64,000 nucleotides of DNA. Origin: Achromobacter sp. HZ34 (lineage in GTDB: Bacteria; Pseudomonadota; Gammaproteobacteria; Burkholderiales; Burkholderiaceae_B). The notes under the pieces were generated by a model, which saw only the letters and a list, made by a program, of their open reading frames with translations, did not search any database and was not told where the DNA came from. The DNA is taken from positions 868,001 to 932,000 of the forward strand of contig NZ_NJIX01000003.1 in assembly GCF_002209485.1 (NCBI RefSeq), in the 5' to 3' direction. Made by a program: the position numbers and the translations under genes. Below, piece after piece: positions 8,640 through 18,252 of the stretch; the first letter of the stretch is position 1, and each line of letters opens with the position of its first letter.

Positions 8640-9422
8640 ATGACTGAAATCGACGTTCCAGCTTTTTTAGCCACGCTCACTGAACTGATGGTGGAAGCTG
8701 GTCGCCAAGTGCTCGATGTGTACGAGCAATCCGATTGCCACATCGTGACGAAGGAAGACGGTAGCCCGCAAACGCTGGCTGATCGACGTGCAGAGGAAAT
8801 TCTGCTGGCGGGGCTACGCCGGCTCACTCCTGCCATCCCCGTCATAGCGGAAGAATCCTACGAAGCCGGGCCGGCATCCGTGCGGGAATTGTTCTGGTTG
8901 GTAGATCCGCTGGATGGCACGCGCGAGTTCATCGATCGCAACGGCCAGTTCACGATCAATGCCGCCTTGATACACCGCGGCCAGCCGATCTTGGGAGCCG
9001 TCCATGCCCCGGCACTGGATACGCTATATACAGGTGCCCTTGGTCACGGAGCGTTCGTGCGCCGCTTTGACGACAGGCGGCCGCTGCAATGTCGCATCTG
9101 TCCCGAAGAAGGAATCACTGTCGTAGGCAGCCGCTCTCACAACGATCCGACCGCAATGCAGGGGTTCCTCGCCAATTATTGCGTCAAGCAATTTTTGGCG
9201 GCAGGGTCCTCACTCAAGTTCTGCATGGTGGCGGAAGGAAGCGCGGACCTTTATCCGCGTCTCGGCCGCACGATGGAGTGGGACACGGCGGCCGGGCACG
9301 CCGTATTGCTGGCCGCGGGAGGGGAAGTTCTGACGTTGGATCATCAGCCCCTGGCCTACGGCAAGAGCGGCCATGAAAATCCGCACTTCTATGCTCGCGC
9401 CACGCGTCGGGAAATTGCTTAG
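8640..9422 (+). CDS. cysQ: 3'(2'),5'-bisphosphate nucleotidase
   Basis: CysQ hydrolyses PAP, the product left after sulfotransferases use PAPS, to AMP, preventing PAP inhibition. The 260-residue protein has the inositol-monophosphatase-fold metal motifs: EES near residue 75, DPLDGTREF near residue 97 and GRTMEWDTAAGHAVL near residue 208. It lies divergently from cysD in the sulfation block, where PAP removal would be needed. The ATG at 8640 fits the family length. A GC hairpin without a T-run (GGCGGC/GCCGCC, around 9435-9456) lies in the gap before the convergent rmlC. Confidence 0.93.
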   Translation: MTEIDVPAFLATLTELMVEAGRQVLDVYEQSDCHIVTKEDGSPQTLADRRAEEILLAGLRRLTPAIPVIAEESYEAGPASVRELFWLVDPLDGTREFIDRNGQFTINAALIHRGQPILGAVHAPALDTLYTGALGHGAFVRRFDDRRPLQCRICPEEGITVVGSRSHNDPTAMQGFLANYCVKQFLAAGSSLKFCMVAEGSADLYPRLGRTMEWDTAAGHAVLLAAGGEVLTLDHQPLAYGKSGHENPHFYARATRREIA

Positions 9423-9476
9423 CAGAAGCTGGGGGGCGGCGGTCCACTGCGCCGCCATCCAATCTTCGGATTGCCG

Positions 9477-10034
9477 TCAGGCGAACACTTCGGCGTCGCG
9501 AAACTTGACGCCTTCCTGGTCCTTGGCCGACAACTGCACAGGTGCGCCTTCCAACTGTTCCAAAGGCCACGGAATTGCCAAATCGGGATCGTTCCAGGAG
9601 ATGGACCGCTCAGCCTGCGGGAGGTAGTAGTCCGTCGTCTTGTAAAGGAAATCCGCCGATTCAGACAGCACCAGAAACCCGTGTGCGAATCCCTCCGGCA
9701 CCCAGAACATGGTCTTGTTTTCAGCGCTGAGAACCACTCCCACGGCCTTGCCGAACGTCGGCGATGACTTGCGTACGTCGACAGCGACGTCATAAACCGT
9801 TCCAGCCACTACACGCACCAGCTTGCCCTGCGTCTGCTGCATCTGATAATGCAGGCCTCGCAGCACGCCGCGCACGGAGCGAGAATGGTTGTCCTGCACG
9901 AAATCGACTTCTCGCCCCACAGCCTCGTTGAACTGCCGACTATTGAAACTCTCGAAGAAAAAACCTCGCTCATCCCCAAACACACGCGGTTCGATGATCA
10001 GCACTTCAGGGATAGCAGTCGCTACGACATTCAC
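9477..10034 (-). CDS. rmlC: dTDP-4-dehydrorhamnose 3,5-epimerase
   Basis: RmlC epimerises dTDP-4-keto-6-deoxyglucose at C3 and C5, the third step to dTDP-L-rhamnose. The start is taken as GTG at 10034, overlapping the rmlA stop (GTGA); this gives 185 residues, the usual RmlC length, whereas the open frame extends 43 residues further into rmlA. Motifs include [22 protein letters not shown] (catalytic His) and the cupin strand FAHGF. It is last of the rmlBDAC set. Confidence 0.93.
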   Translation of the reverse strand: MNVVATAIPEVLIIEPRVFGDERGFFFESFNSRQFNEAVGREVDFVQDNHSRSVRGVLRGLHYQMQQTQGKLVRVVAGTVYDVAVDVRKSSPTFGKAVGVVLSAENKTMFWVPEGFAHGFLVLSESADFLYKTTDYYLPQAERSISWNDPDLAIPWPLEQLEGAPVQLSAKDQEGVKFRDAEVFA

Positions 10035-10927
10035 GTACGCACCTCGTTCTTCAATAGACGCATCAGGTATTGGCCATAGGTGCTCTTGGCCAGGGGCACT
10101 GCCAGCCTCTCGAGTTGGGCCGCGTCGATGAAACCATGCCGATAGGCAATTTCCTCGGGGCAAGCAACCTTCAGACCCTGCCGATGCTCTATGGTCTCGA
10201 TGAAATTGCTGGCCTCGATCAGACTTTCATGGGTGCCCGTATCCAGCCAGGCAAAACCACGGCCAAGCATCTCTACGGTCAACTGGCCACGCTCCAGGTA
10301 GACCCGATTGGCATCGGTAATTTCAAGCTCTCCGCGTGGCGACGGCTTCAGCGACGCCGCAATGTCGATGATCTGCGAGTCATAAAAATATAGGCCCGTC
10401 ACCGCGTAACTCGACTTTGGCTTGAGTGGCTTTTCTTCAAGCGAGGTCGCACGTCCCGATGCATCGAAATCCACGACACCGTACCGCTCCGGATCCTGAA
10501 CATGATAAGCGAAGACAGTCGCGCCCTGCTCCCTGCTCATGGCATTGTCGAGCTGCACGTGCAAATCATGGCCGTAGAAAATGTTATCGCCCAGAACCAG
10601 CGCCGACGGCGCGCCATCCAGGAATTCTTTGCCAATGATGAAGGCCTGCGCCAGTCCATCCGGATTGGGCTGGACAGCGTATTGGAGATTGATGCCCCAA
10701 TCGCTGCCGTCGCCCAGCAATTGTTGGAACCGCGGCGTGTCCTGTGGCGTCGAGATGATGAGAATGTCGCGTAAACCCGCCAGCATCAACGTAGCTAGTG
10801 GGTAGTAGATCATTGGTTTGTCGTATATCGGAAGCAACTGCTTCGATACCGCCTTCGTCACCGGATACAGCCTAGTACCTGAGCCGCCGGCGAGGATGAT
10901 GCCCTTACGTTTTTTTTGTTGTGTCAT
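10031..10927 (-). CDS. rmlA: Glucose-1-phosphate thymidylyltransferase
   Basis: RmlA joins dTTP and glucose-1-phosphate to start dTDP-L-rhamnose synthesis. The 298-residue protein begins with a short basic leader and then the nucleotidyltransferase signature [16 protein letters not shown], followed by [16 protein letters not shown] and [11 protein letters not shown]. It lies three bases after rmlD and overlaps the rmlC start. Length and motifs are normal. Confidence 0.95.
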   Translation of the reverse strand: MTQQKKRKGIILAGGSGTRLYPVTKAVSKQLLPIYDKPMIYYPLATLMLAGLRDILIISTPQDTPRFQQLLGDGSDWGINLQYAVQPNPDGLAQAFIIGKEFLDGAPSALVLGDNIFYGHDLHVQLDNAMSREQGATVFAYHVQDPERYGVVDFDASGRATSLEEKPLKPKSSYAVTGLYFYDSQIIDIAASLKPSPRGELEITDANRVYLERGQLTVEMLGRGFAWLDTGTHESLIEASNFIETIEHRQGLKVACPEEIAYRHGFIDAAQLERLAVPLAKSTYGQYLMRLLKNEVRT

Positions 10928-10930
10928 GGC

Positions 10931-11830
10931 TTATTTCTCCAGAACTTCCGCGAGCATGCGGGCGACCCCGTTTTCCCATAAAGGCAAGCGCAATTGGAAA
11001 TCATGCGCGAGCTTGCGGGTGTCCAAACGCGAATTCATCGGCCGCTGAGCAGCGGTTTTATAGGCGGTGCTCGGCACCGCGTCGACCGCATCCGGAGTCG
11101 CCCGCAGCGTAATACCAAGATCACCGGCGGTGTGCAGGACGAAGCGCGCATAAGCGTGCCAGGAAGTCACACCGGCAGCCGCCAAATGATAGATCCCTGC
11201 CAAGGACGGATTCCCACGCTGCGCAACGATGGCTTGAGCCGTGACGTCCGCAATCAAATCCGCACCGGTAGGTGCCCCGAATTGATCGTCGATGACGCTC
11301 AAGCGATCTCGCTCGCCGGCCAGCCGCAACATGGTCTTGGCGAAATTGCCACCGCGGGCGGCATATACCCAGCTTGTACGGAAAATAAGATGACGGCATC
11401 CAGACGCCACGATCTTCTGCTCACCCGCCAGCTTGCTGCTGCCATACACGCTCAGGGGACCGGTCTGATCATCCTCGCGCCAGGGCGTATTACCCGACCC
11501 ATCAAAGACATAATCGGTCGAGTAGTGAACGAGAAGCGCACCAGACCGCGCCGCTTCTCGCGCCAGGACGCCCGGCGCCTCCGCGTTGATGGCCTGCGCC
11601 AAACTCACTTCGCTCTCCGCCTTGTCGACCGCCGTGTAAGCCGCGGCATTTACGATGACGTCGGGAGCAAGGGCGCGCACGGTCTGCGCAAGCCCTTCGG
11701 TATCAGCGAGATCGCCGCGCAAATCACCGGAGGCAGTACGGCCCAGTGCCGTTACCTGAGCGAGCGGCGCAAGCGCTCGCTGCAGCTCCCAGCCAACCTG
11801 ACCATTACAACCAAGCAACAATATTTTCAC
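10931..11830 (-). CDS. rmlD: dTDP-4-dehydrorhamnose reductase
   Basis: RmlD carries out the final NAD(P)H-dependent reduction to dTDP-L-rhamnose. This 299-residue short-chain dehydrogenase has [13 protein letters not shown] at the N-terminus (GxxGxxG), [11 protein letters not shown] and the catalytic YxxxK in [11 protein letters not shown] near residue 128. Its start overlaps the rmlB stop by four bases, so the rml genes are coupled. Confidence 0.95.
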   Translation of the reverse strand: MKILLLGCNGQVGWELQRALAPLAQVTALGRTASGDLRGDLADTEGLAQTVRALAPDVIVNAAAYTAVDKAESEVSLAQAINAEAPGVLAREAARSGALLVHYSTDYVFDGSGNTPWREDDQTGPLSVYGSSKLAGEQKIVASGCRHLIFRTSWVYAARGGNFAKTMLRLAGERDRLSVIDDQFGAPTGADLIADVTAQAIVAQRGNPSLAGIYHLAAAGVTSWHAYARFVLHTAGDLGITLRATPDAVDAVPSTAYKTAAQRPMNSRLDTRKLAHDFQLRLPLWENGVARMLAEVLEK

Positions 11831-12897
11831 GTGTTTCTATCCGCGTAATTTTTCTCGACCCACTGCAAATACGCGCCGCTTTGTACGTTGGCAGTCCAGC
11901 TCGAATTCGTCAGATACCAGGCCACGGTCTTGCGAATACCGCTCTCGAACGTCTCGGCGGGCTTCCAGCCCAATTCCTTCTCCAATCGGCGGGCATCGAT
12001 GGCGTAGCGGCGATCGTGGCCGGGGCGGTCCTTCACGAAGGTGATTTGCTCGGCGTATGAACAGCCATCCGCGCGCGGCTTGAATTCGTCGAGAATGCTG
12101 CAAATGGTTTTCACCACTTCCAGATTGGGCTTTTCATTCCAACCGCCGACGTTGTAGGTCGCCCCTGTCTTCCCACCTGCCAGCACGGTCCTGATGGCAG
12201 AGCAGTGATCTTTGACATAGAGCCAATCCCGCACCTGCTGGCCATCGCCATAAATCGGCAAAGGCTTGCCGGCAAGGGCATTCAGGATGACCAGCGGGAT
12301 CAGCTTTTCGGGAAAGTGATAAGGGCCGTAGTTGTTGCTGCAGTTGGTGGTCAGAACGGGCAGGCCGTAAGTGTGATGCCAAGCCCGCACCAGATGGTCC
12401 GAGGCGGCCTTGCTCGCGGAATATGGGCTGTTTGGTTCGTACGGATTGGTCTCGTTGAACGGTGGATCGTCAGCCTCCAGCGTACCGTACACCTCGTCGG
12501 TGGAAACGTGCAGGAACCGGAATGCCGCACGTGCCTCCTCGCCTAGACCGGTCCAATACTCGCGTACGCTTTCGAGCAAATTGAAAGTCCCGACGATATT
12601 GGTCTGGATAAACTCGCCCGGGCCGTCAATGGAGCGATCGACGTGCGACTCAGCCGCGAAGTTGAGCACCGCACGCGGCTGATGCTCACGCAGCAACTCG
12701 CGGATGATCGTGCGATCACCGATATCCGCCTTGACGAAGATGTGCGCCGGATTGTCTTTGACACGCTTCAGCGTCTCCATATTTCCGGCGTAGGTCAACT
12801 TGTCGACGTTGACCACGGGCTCGTCGGACTGGGCCAGCCAGTCCAACACGAAGTTGCCACCAATAAAACCGGCGCCGCCGGTTACCAGAATCGTCAT
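11827..12897 (-). CDS. rmlB: dTDP-glucose 4,6-dehydratase
   Basis: RmlB converts dTDP-glucose to dTDP-4-keto-6-deoxyglucose. The 356-residue protein has the NAD+ motif [11 protein letters not shown] at residues 6-16, the STDEVYG segment and the active-site [20 protein letters not shown] near residue 167. It is first of the rmlBDAC set and begins two bases after the glycosyltransferase stop, so rhamnose synthesis is co-transcribed with polymer assembly. Confidence 0.95.
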   Translation of the reverse strand: MTILVTGGAGFIGGNFVLDWLAQSDEPVVNVDKLTYAGNMETLKRVKDNPAHIFVKADIGDRTIIRELLREHQPRAVLNFAAESHVDRSIDGPGEFIQTNIVGTFNLLESVREYWTGLGEEARAAFRFLHVSTDEVYGTLEADDPPFNETNPYEPNSPYSASKAASDHLVRAWHHTYGLPVLTTNCSNNYGPYHFPEKLIPLVILNALAGKPLPIYGDGQQVRDWLYVKDHCSAIRTVLAGGKTGATYNVGGWNEKPNLEVVKTICSILDEFKPRADGCSYAEQITFVKDRPGHDRRYAIDARRLEKELGWKPAETFESGIRKTVAWYLTNSSWTANVQSGAYLQWVEKNYADRNT

Positions 12898-12899
12898 GA

Positions 12900-13862
12900 C
12901 TATAGCTTCTTGAAAAGCGCCGCGGCTAAAAGCCCGACGTTGCCCATAAATGTCTGGCGAAACACACCAGACCTCCTCAAGCCCCGGATCCGGCGTAGTG
13001 GCCCGCCGTCACGAGCAGCCAGAAAGTCCTCGAACACTTGCCGGTTCGTCGGGGAGAGACGCGGCGATATCCTGCGTATACCTGCAAGGTTTTCATCAAT
13101 CCAGCCGCGCAACTGCCCTCGCATGAGCAGCCGTATCCGCTGCAAGCGCGCACCCCATCCCAGATTGGAGCCAATCAGGTTGCCACCATGCTGCCTGTAC
13201 AGCAAACTGGGTTGAGGGTCATACACCACGACGCCATCCGCGGCGCTGACCGCTACATAGGTCCACCAGTCATGCGCCACGATCTTCAAGTCCGGTCCGG
13301 CAGAGAGCAACAATTGCCGGGCAGCTTGATTGAACACCATGGTGTTGCCCCCCCCAATGTTCTGCACCACGGCATTACGAAAGCAGGGTGAGCGCTTGAA
13401 CAACGGCGATAAGCCCAGAGGCCGGCCTTTTTCGTCGATCAGTTGTGTGCGCGAGCAGTATAACGTCGGGGCCTTCCTGCCGTAGGCCTCAAGCCGCTGC
13501 AAGGCCCGCTCCAGTTTATCGGGCTGCCAGATGTCGTCCTGATCAGCATAGGAAAAATAATCACCGACGATGCCCCCCCGACACACCAGAGAGAGAAAGT
13601 TCGCTGCAAATCCGCGCGCCGGGCCGGGCACTACGCACAGGCGATCCGCCCCCCAGCGTTGGCGATACTGTTCGAGTATGTCCCACGTCCCGTCAGTCGA
13701 CCCGTCATCGGAGACCCACACCGACCATTCCTGATGCGTCTGGTTTTCGATCGAATTCAGCTGCTCTGCCAGATACTGTGCGCCGTTGTAGGCGCATAGC
13801 AGTATGACAACATGGGGGATATCACCATCGCGCGATACGGGCTCGGACCTCTCAAAAGACAT
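12900..13862 (-). CDS. Family 2 glycosyltransferase (probable rhamnosyltransferase)
   Basis: This is a GT-A fold glycosyltransferase of about 320 residues. The N-terminal region has [18 protein letters not shown], then [15 protein letters not shown], which binds the nucleotide-sugar, and later [14 protein letters not shown], a form common in rhamnosyl and related transferases. The start ATG at 13862 overlaps the upstream stop (TAATG); an in-frame ATG at 13871 is the alternative. Next to rmlB and a WecA-like gene, it probably adds rhamnose to the lipid-linked acceptor; the exact linkage cannot be read from sequence. Confidence 0.85.
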   Translation of the reverse strand: MSFERSEPVSRDGDIPHVVILLCAYNGAQYLAEQLNSIENQTHQEWSVWVSDDGSTDGTWDILEQYRQRWGADRLCVVPGPARGFAANFLSLVCRGGIVGDYFSYADQDDIWQPDKLERALQRLEAYGRKAPTLYCSRTQLIDEKGRPLGLSPLFKRSPCFRNAVVQNIGGGNTMVFNQAARQLLLSAGPDLKIVAHDWWTYVAVSAADGVVVYDPQPSLLYRQHGGNLIGSNLGWGARLQRIRLLMRGQLRGWIDENLAGIRRISPRLSPTNRQVFEDFLAARDGGPLRRIRGLRRSGVFRQTFMGNVGLLAAALFKKL

Positions 13863-14977
13863 TACTTGCATTCAGATTCGTCCACTTCCTTCTTCACCAT
13901 CAGCCAGCGTGGCGATGCGAAGCGGACCAAAGTTCGATAAAGACCAAGATAAATAATGGAGAAAAGCGCCGCGAACCCCATCAACACATATTCATACTGC
14001 CAAAAACATACCGCAGGTATTACGGCGAGCGAAGACAGCACCCATAGATAAGGCGACGTCATGGCATTGCGCTGCACCTTGTCCTTGGCCTCGGTCGACC
14101 CTATTGCCCACCGCACCAAACGTTTGTAGACCAGCATATGCAGGTGCACGCCATCCGGCATGCCGGGTGACCGTCCCCGCAACCAGCGCTTTCTGTAAAT
14201 CGAGAAAAGCGTTTCGAAAACAGGGTATATACAAAGAAGCAACGGAAACCAGGCAGACACATCAGGATGACGGTAGAGCATCAAAACCGAAAGTTCACCG
14301 ATAAAAAAACCGATGAAATAAGCTCCGCCGTCTCCGAGAAAAATAAGGCCTCGCGGGTAATTCCAGATAAGAAATCCGCCTATGGCTCCTATCATGCCCA
14401 CCGAAGCCACAACCAACAAGCGGTCGCCTAGATAATAAGAGACGTATGCAAGGCCGGCGAGGATCATCACGGATACCACAGCTGCCAAGCCGTTGTATCC
14501 ATCGATGATATTGATGGCGTTAGCGGCTCCGCCGACCGCGACCATCGTAAGGAGAAACGAAATTACGGTGAATTGCAGCAGCCAATCGATACCGATTATG
14601 TCCAGGCGGACAACGGCCGCCCCGAGAAAATAATACCCAAGGGCGCCAGCGGCCATGGCCAGGACCAAGCGCACAATCGCACGTACTTTCTTCGTTACGT
14701 CTTCCGCCAATCCTCCCAGGAATGCGGGCACGCCGGCGGCCAGTAGCAATAAGAGCTGTTTCAGAAGAAAAGGCTCGCGCCACGCTGCCACAACGCAAAC
14801 TGCCAGCATGGCGATCATGAGCGAGACGCCTCCGACCCGCGGTACCGGACGCACGTGGTATTTCTGCACGCCCGACATATCGTGATCCGATGTGTACCTC
14901 GCGTGCCAATGGCCGAAGCGCAGCGTCAGCAGCGTAAATACCGCGGACACGATAAAAGCGATCGACACGTAAAGCAT
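13862..14977 (-). CDS. Undecaprenyl-phosphate sugar-1-phosphate transferase, WecA/WbpL type
   Basis: This 371-residue polytopic membrane protein (about ten helices) belongs to the MraY/WecA family that starts polysaccharides on undecaprenyl phosphate. Visible motifs are HVRPVPRVGGVSLM near residue 41, INIIDGYNGLA (the catalytic Asp-rich segment) near residue 154 and LIFLGDGGAYFIGF near residue 205. It is the first gene of the leftward operon, directly behind a promoter. WecA would use UDP-GlcNAc and WbpL can use UDP-FucNAc; sequence alone does not decide. It would supply the primer that the glycosyltransferases extend and Wzm/Wzt export. Confidence 0.88.
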   Translation of the reverse strand: MLYVSIAFIVSAVFTLLTLRFGHWHARYTSDHDMSGVQKYHVRPVPRVGGVSLMIAMLAVCVVAAWREPFLLKQLLLLLAAGVPAFLGGLAEDVTKKVRAIVRLVLAMAAGALGYYFLGAAVVRLDIIGIDWLLQFTVISFLLTMVAVGGAANAINIIDGYNGLAAVVSVMILAGLAYVSYYLGDRLLVVASVGMIGAIGGFLIWNYPRGLIFLGDGGAYFIGFFIGELSVLMLYRHPDVSAWFPLLLCIYPVFETLFSIYRKRWLRGRSPGMPDGVHLHMLVYKRLVRWAIGSTEAKDKVQRNAMTSPYLWVLSSLAVIPAVCFWQYEYVLMGFAALFSIIYLGLYRTLVRFASPRWLMVKKEVDESECK

Positions 14978-14998
14978 GAGGGGATATCCGCCCTATTA

Positions 14999-15027
14999 CT
15001 TATGAAGAATTTTTGAGGGCCTGTCAA
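14999..15027 (-). promoter_or_regulatory. Sigma70-like promoter of the polysaccharide operon
   Basis: On the minus strand TTGACA (15027-15022) is followed by exactly 17 bases and then CATAAG (15004-14999), a perfect -35 and a 4/6 -10. The wecA-like ATG is at 14977, giving a short leader. This is the strongest promoter-like sequence in the locus and could drive everything to the left. Confidence 0.65.
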
Positions 15028-15069
15028 CCAAAGGGCTGATCCGGCGCGTCCAAGGCTGTCAGCCGGTAT

Positions 15070-15097
15070 CAGCTATCATTACCCCACCAGATAGCTG
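15070..15097. promoter_or_regulatory. Dyad in the divergent wecA-like / O-antigen ligase gap
   Basis: CAGCTATC (15070-15077) and GATAGCTG (15090-15097) form an eight-base inverted repeat with a 12-base spacer in the 184-base gap between two divergent genes. It may be an operator or part of the leader of the rightward transcript; function unknown. Confidence 0.4.
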
Positions 15098-15161
15098 GAC
15101 GATTTTACTTCGATTCCTTGCGCGCTGCCTGCCACCTTTACTTGCGTTATGTCACCGTTTC

Positions 15162-16430
15162 ATGACCACGAACCGCCCCTACTGCTTTTTTTCCATCTTG
15201 CTCATCGGATCCATCGGGTTGTTACCTGTATTGCTGGTAGCGACATCTCAGGGCGGCAGCGCGTTGTTCTACGTGACTCTCCTGCTGAGCGTGGCGGCGA
15301 TTTCCTGTCTGTCCGCCCCGCCGGACGGTAGTCTGCGGGGCTACAGGACGTTGACGATCTGCCTGGCTGTGACCCTGGTGGCGGTGCTTGCAAGTCAGGC
15401 GACACACCATTTCACGTCGGGGTCAGGATCGGAATTCGAGCGAGCTGGGCGACTGGTGCTCGGCGTTCTGGTCTGTCTGGCCGCCTTTCGCCGCCTGGAC
15501 GCTGGACACTTACGCTTTCCCGTCCTGGGATTCGGTGCCGCCAGCTGGATCGCCACCGCTACGGTGGCCAAGCTGGCTTGGGAAACAGGGCGCCGCCCCG
15601 AAACAGAGGAATACAACGCAGTGGGTTACGGCAATCTGCTGTTGCTGTTTGGCGTGCTCACCCTGTTTTCCCTGGGCTGGCGTCTGACCAAGTACCGACG
15701 AACCGAGTCCGTGCTGAAAGTCATCACGGCCATTGCAGCGTTCTATGGCTTCGTTCTGACACAGACACGCACCGGGTGGATGGCGGTTCCGATCTTCATT
15801 CTGATTGGCGTAGGACTCTTCGCTCACAAGGCCGGTCGACGCAAAGCCATCGCTATCTGTTTTGTTGCACTAACGATCGCAGTAGGCGTGGGTGCGAGTA
15901 GCTCGGCCTTGCGCCATCGAGTCGAAATGGGCGTCAATGAACTGCGCAAATGCGAAATTGCGCCATTGACGGACAGCTCCATGTGCATACGCCTGCAACT
16001 CTGGGGCACGGCCTGGCGGATGTTCGCCGAATCGCCGGTATTTGGGGTGGGCGGAGGGAAGCCGTTCGCAGGCCGTCTGAAGGCCGAAGAAGGCCGTGGT
16101 GTCTCACACTATGTCGCTCAAAATTTCGGCGAAGCGCACAGCGATCCACTTTATACCTTGGCAACTACAGGAATTCTGGGAGGAATAGGACTGATGCTCG
16201 CTTATTTCGCTCCCGCGTGGATTTTTTTTAGACGGCTGACTTGTGAAGGGATCGAGCAGGAATATAGAACGGCGGCTGCGATGGGGTTGGCGTTTTGCCT
16301 GGGCTTTGCGGTGTTTGGTCTGACGGAACTGATGTTTCGGGGCATGCGCACTGTTTCGTTCTATGCCGTCAGCGTTGCCTGGTTGCTCGCCGTGTCACAA
16401 GCTGCCGGGATCCGGCATCGCGTGGATTGA
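15162..16430 (+). CDS. O-antigen ligase family protein
   Basis: This 422-residue protein has about ten to twelve hydrophobic helices and a large hydrophilic periplasmic segment (about residues 240-330) between late helices, the layout of WaaL ligases. TQTRTGWMAVPIF near residue 205 and FGVGGGKPFAGRL near residue 293 resemble the conserved Arg region and the H/GxG region of Wzy_C (PF04932) proteins, with the candidate His in SHYVAQNFGEAHSDPLYTLAT. It would move the exported polymer from undecaprenyl diphosphate to lipid A-core. A Wzy polymerase is the alternative, but the locus uses Wzm/Wzt, which does not need one. It is read away from the main operon. Confidence 0.8.
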   Translation: MTTNRPYCFFSILLIGSIGLLPVLLVATSQGGSALFYVTLLLSVAAISCLSAPPDGSLRGYRTLTICLAVTLVAVLASQATHHFTSGSGSEFERAGRLVLGVLVCLAAFRRLDAGHLRFPVLGFGAASWIATATVAKLAWETGRRPETEEYNAVGYGNLLLLFGVLTLFSLGWRLTKYRRTESVLKVITAIAAFYGFVLTQTRTGWMAVPIFILIGVGLFAHKAGRRKAIAICFVALTIAVGVGASSSALRHRVEMGVNELRKCEIAPLTDSSMCIRLQLWGTAWRMFAESPVFGVGGGKPFAGRLKAEEGRGVSHYVAQNFGEAHSDPLYTLATTGILGGIGLMLAYFAPAWIFFRRLTCEGIEQEYRTAAAMGLAFCLGFAVFGLTELMFRGMRTVSFYAVSVAWLLAVSQAAGIRHRVD

Positions 16431-16514
16431 TGCCAGGCAATCCGAGCCAAGCGGGCAACGTAATGGTTCCCCCGCACTAAACTGCCAATTACCGCAACAG
16501 CTGTCCGCCGCTTT

Positions 16515-18080
16515 ATGAACCTGAATACGCAAAAAAATAACAACATCGCCCTCCAGGTTTGGGCAATCTCCTTCCTGGCTGTTTTGATTTCTTTCCTATG
16601 GCAAGGAAACAAGGAATTCAGCCTTTGGGATGAAGGGTTTCTATGGTATGGCGTTCAACGCGTATTGCTAGGCGAGGTTCCGATTCGTGATTTCATGGCA
16701 TACGACCCTGGCAGATATTATTGGTCGGCAGCTCTGGTAGGCCTTTTCGGTAACCAGGGCATAATTGGAGTCCGCGCAGCCGCTGCTGTCTTCCAAGCAT
16801 TGGGACTGGCCGTGGGTTTGTTTCTAGTGGCTCAATCCACAAAAAACAAGAGCCGATCCGAGACTATTTTCTGGCTGTTGTCGTCGGTCACATTCCTGGC
16901 ATGGATGTTTCCTCGCCACAAAATTTTCGATATTTCGGTCTCGATATTTCTGGTTGGTGTCCTGACACATCTCATCAATAAACCAATACCCAAGCGCTAT
17001 TTTATCGCCGGAGGATGTGTTGGTTTAGCCGCGGTTTTTGGACGCAATCACGGTCTGTATGGAGCGGTTGGCAGCCTTGGAGTGATCGCGTGGATAAGGA
17101 TCAAACATCATCCTCACCCAGGTTTTATCAAAGCGACGGCCATTTGGGGCGTAGGGGTGCTGTTAGGCTTTCTGCCAATCATTTTGATGGCTCTGCTGGT
17201 TCCAGGTTTTGCGATTGCTTTTTGGGAGAGCGTTCGTTTCTTGCTTGAACAGAATGCCACGAATTTGCCGCTATCTGTCCCGTGGCCCTGGACCATCAAC
17301 TTTGCCGCAATGTCTGTGGCCGATGCTGCTCGCTCTGTTTTGACGGGCCTGCTCTTCATGGGCACGCTTGTCTTTGGGGTACTGGCAATCGCAGCGGCCG
17401 AATGGCAAAGGGCGAGAGGAAAATCAGTCCCTCCGGCATTGGTGGCGACAGCGTTTTTAGCTTTCCCGTACGCACACTTTGCGTTCTCTCGCGCTGATAT
17501 AAGTCATCTCGCTCAGGGCATTTTTCCGCTGCTGATCGGGTGCATGGTTCTCTTGTCGCAAGCCCGAGGAAAGATTAAATGGCCGCTAGCGGTAGTTCTT
17601 TGTGCTGCAAGCGTCTGGCTCACCTTTTTATATCAACCTGGCTGGCAATGCTCGACCAGCAAACAATGTGTCACCGTAGAAATCAGTGGCAGCGAACTGC
17701 AGGTTGCCCGAGGCACAGCCAACGATATTGATCTACTACGCCATCTGGCCGCAGAATATGCACCCAATGGTCAAACGTTCATCGCAGCGCCTTTGTGGCC
17801 CGGTGCGTATGCCTTACTGCAGCGCAAAGCGCCGATGTGGGAAATTTATGCACTCTTTCCCCGCTCTAAAGCTTTCGAAAAATCTGAAATCGAACGCATC
17901 GAGGCGTCAAAACCCGGGTTTGCGCTAATCTTCGATCTGCCGCTTGACGGCCGGGACGACCTTCGCTTTAAAAATACGCATCCGCTAATCAACCAATACA
18001 TTCAGAACCATTATCATTTATTGCCGAAATCGGGTGATCCGCCGTACCAGATTTACACAGCGAGAAGCTTAAGCCAGTAA
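16515..18080 (+). CDS. GT-C-like polytopic membrane protein
   Basis: This 521-residue protein has about ten predicted membrane helices and a soluble C-terminal part of roughly 140 residues. An acidic pair in the first outer loop (SLWDEGFLWYG, D39-E40) is the position of the catalytic acid in GT-C glycosyltransferases such as the PMT/ArnT group, which use polyprenyl-phosphate sugars in the periplasm. I cannot assign a family with confidence. It lies 84 bases after the ligase gene and is visibly richer in A/T than the genes from 19000 onward, suggesting recent transfer, as is common for surface glycan genes. It may add a side sugar to the core or polymer. Confidence 0.6.
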   Translation: MNLNTQKNNNIALQVWAISFLAVLISFLWQGNKEFSLWDEGFLWYGVQRVLLGEVPIRDFMAYDPGRYYWSAALVGLFGNQGIIGVRAAAAVFQALGLAVGLFLVAQSTKNKSRSETIFWLLSSVTFLAWMFPRHKIFDISVSIFLVGVLTHLINKPIPKRYFIAGGCVGLAAVFGRNHGLYGAVGSLGVIAWIRIKHHPHPGFIKATAIWGVGVLLGFLPIILMALLVPGFAIAFWESVRFLLEQNATNLPLSVPWPWTINFAAMSVADAARSVLTGLLFMGTLVFGVLAIAAAEWQRARGKSVPPALVATAFLAFPYAHFAFSRADISHLAQGIFPLLIGCMVLLSQARGKIKWPLAVVLCAASVWLTFLYQPGWQCSTSKQCVTVEISGSELQVARGTANDIDLLRHLAAEYAPNGQTFIAAPLWPGAYALLQRKAPMWEIYALFPRSKAFEKSEIERIEASKPGFALIFDLPLDGRDDLRFKNTHPLINQYIQNHYHLLPKSGDPPYQIYTARSLSQ

Positions 18081-18252
18081 CGGAAAATGGAGTGCCCGGC
18101 GAGAGTTAAGCTTCCTGTAAATTAGTTCACCGCTTTCACCTCTTAACCGCTCCGTCACATCCTGCAACGAACGTTTATGGAGAACCCCGTAGACGAGACC
18201 ACAAAAACAGGTCCAGAATGGTTGAAACTCCATAAGAAGAAAGGAGACAGCC

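Noticed and set aside
14978-15161. JUMPstart/ops antitermination element upstream of the polysaccharide operon
   Set aside because: I looked for GGCGGTAG on both strands in this gap and did not find it.
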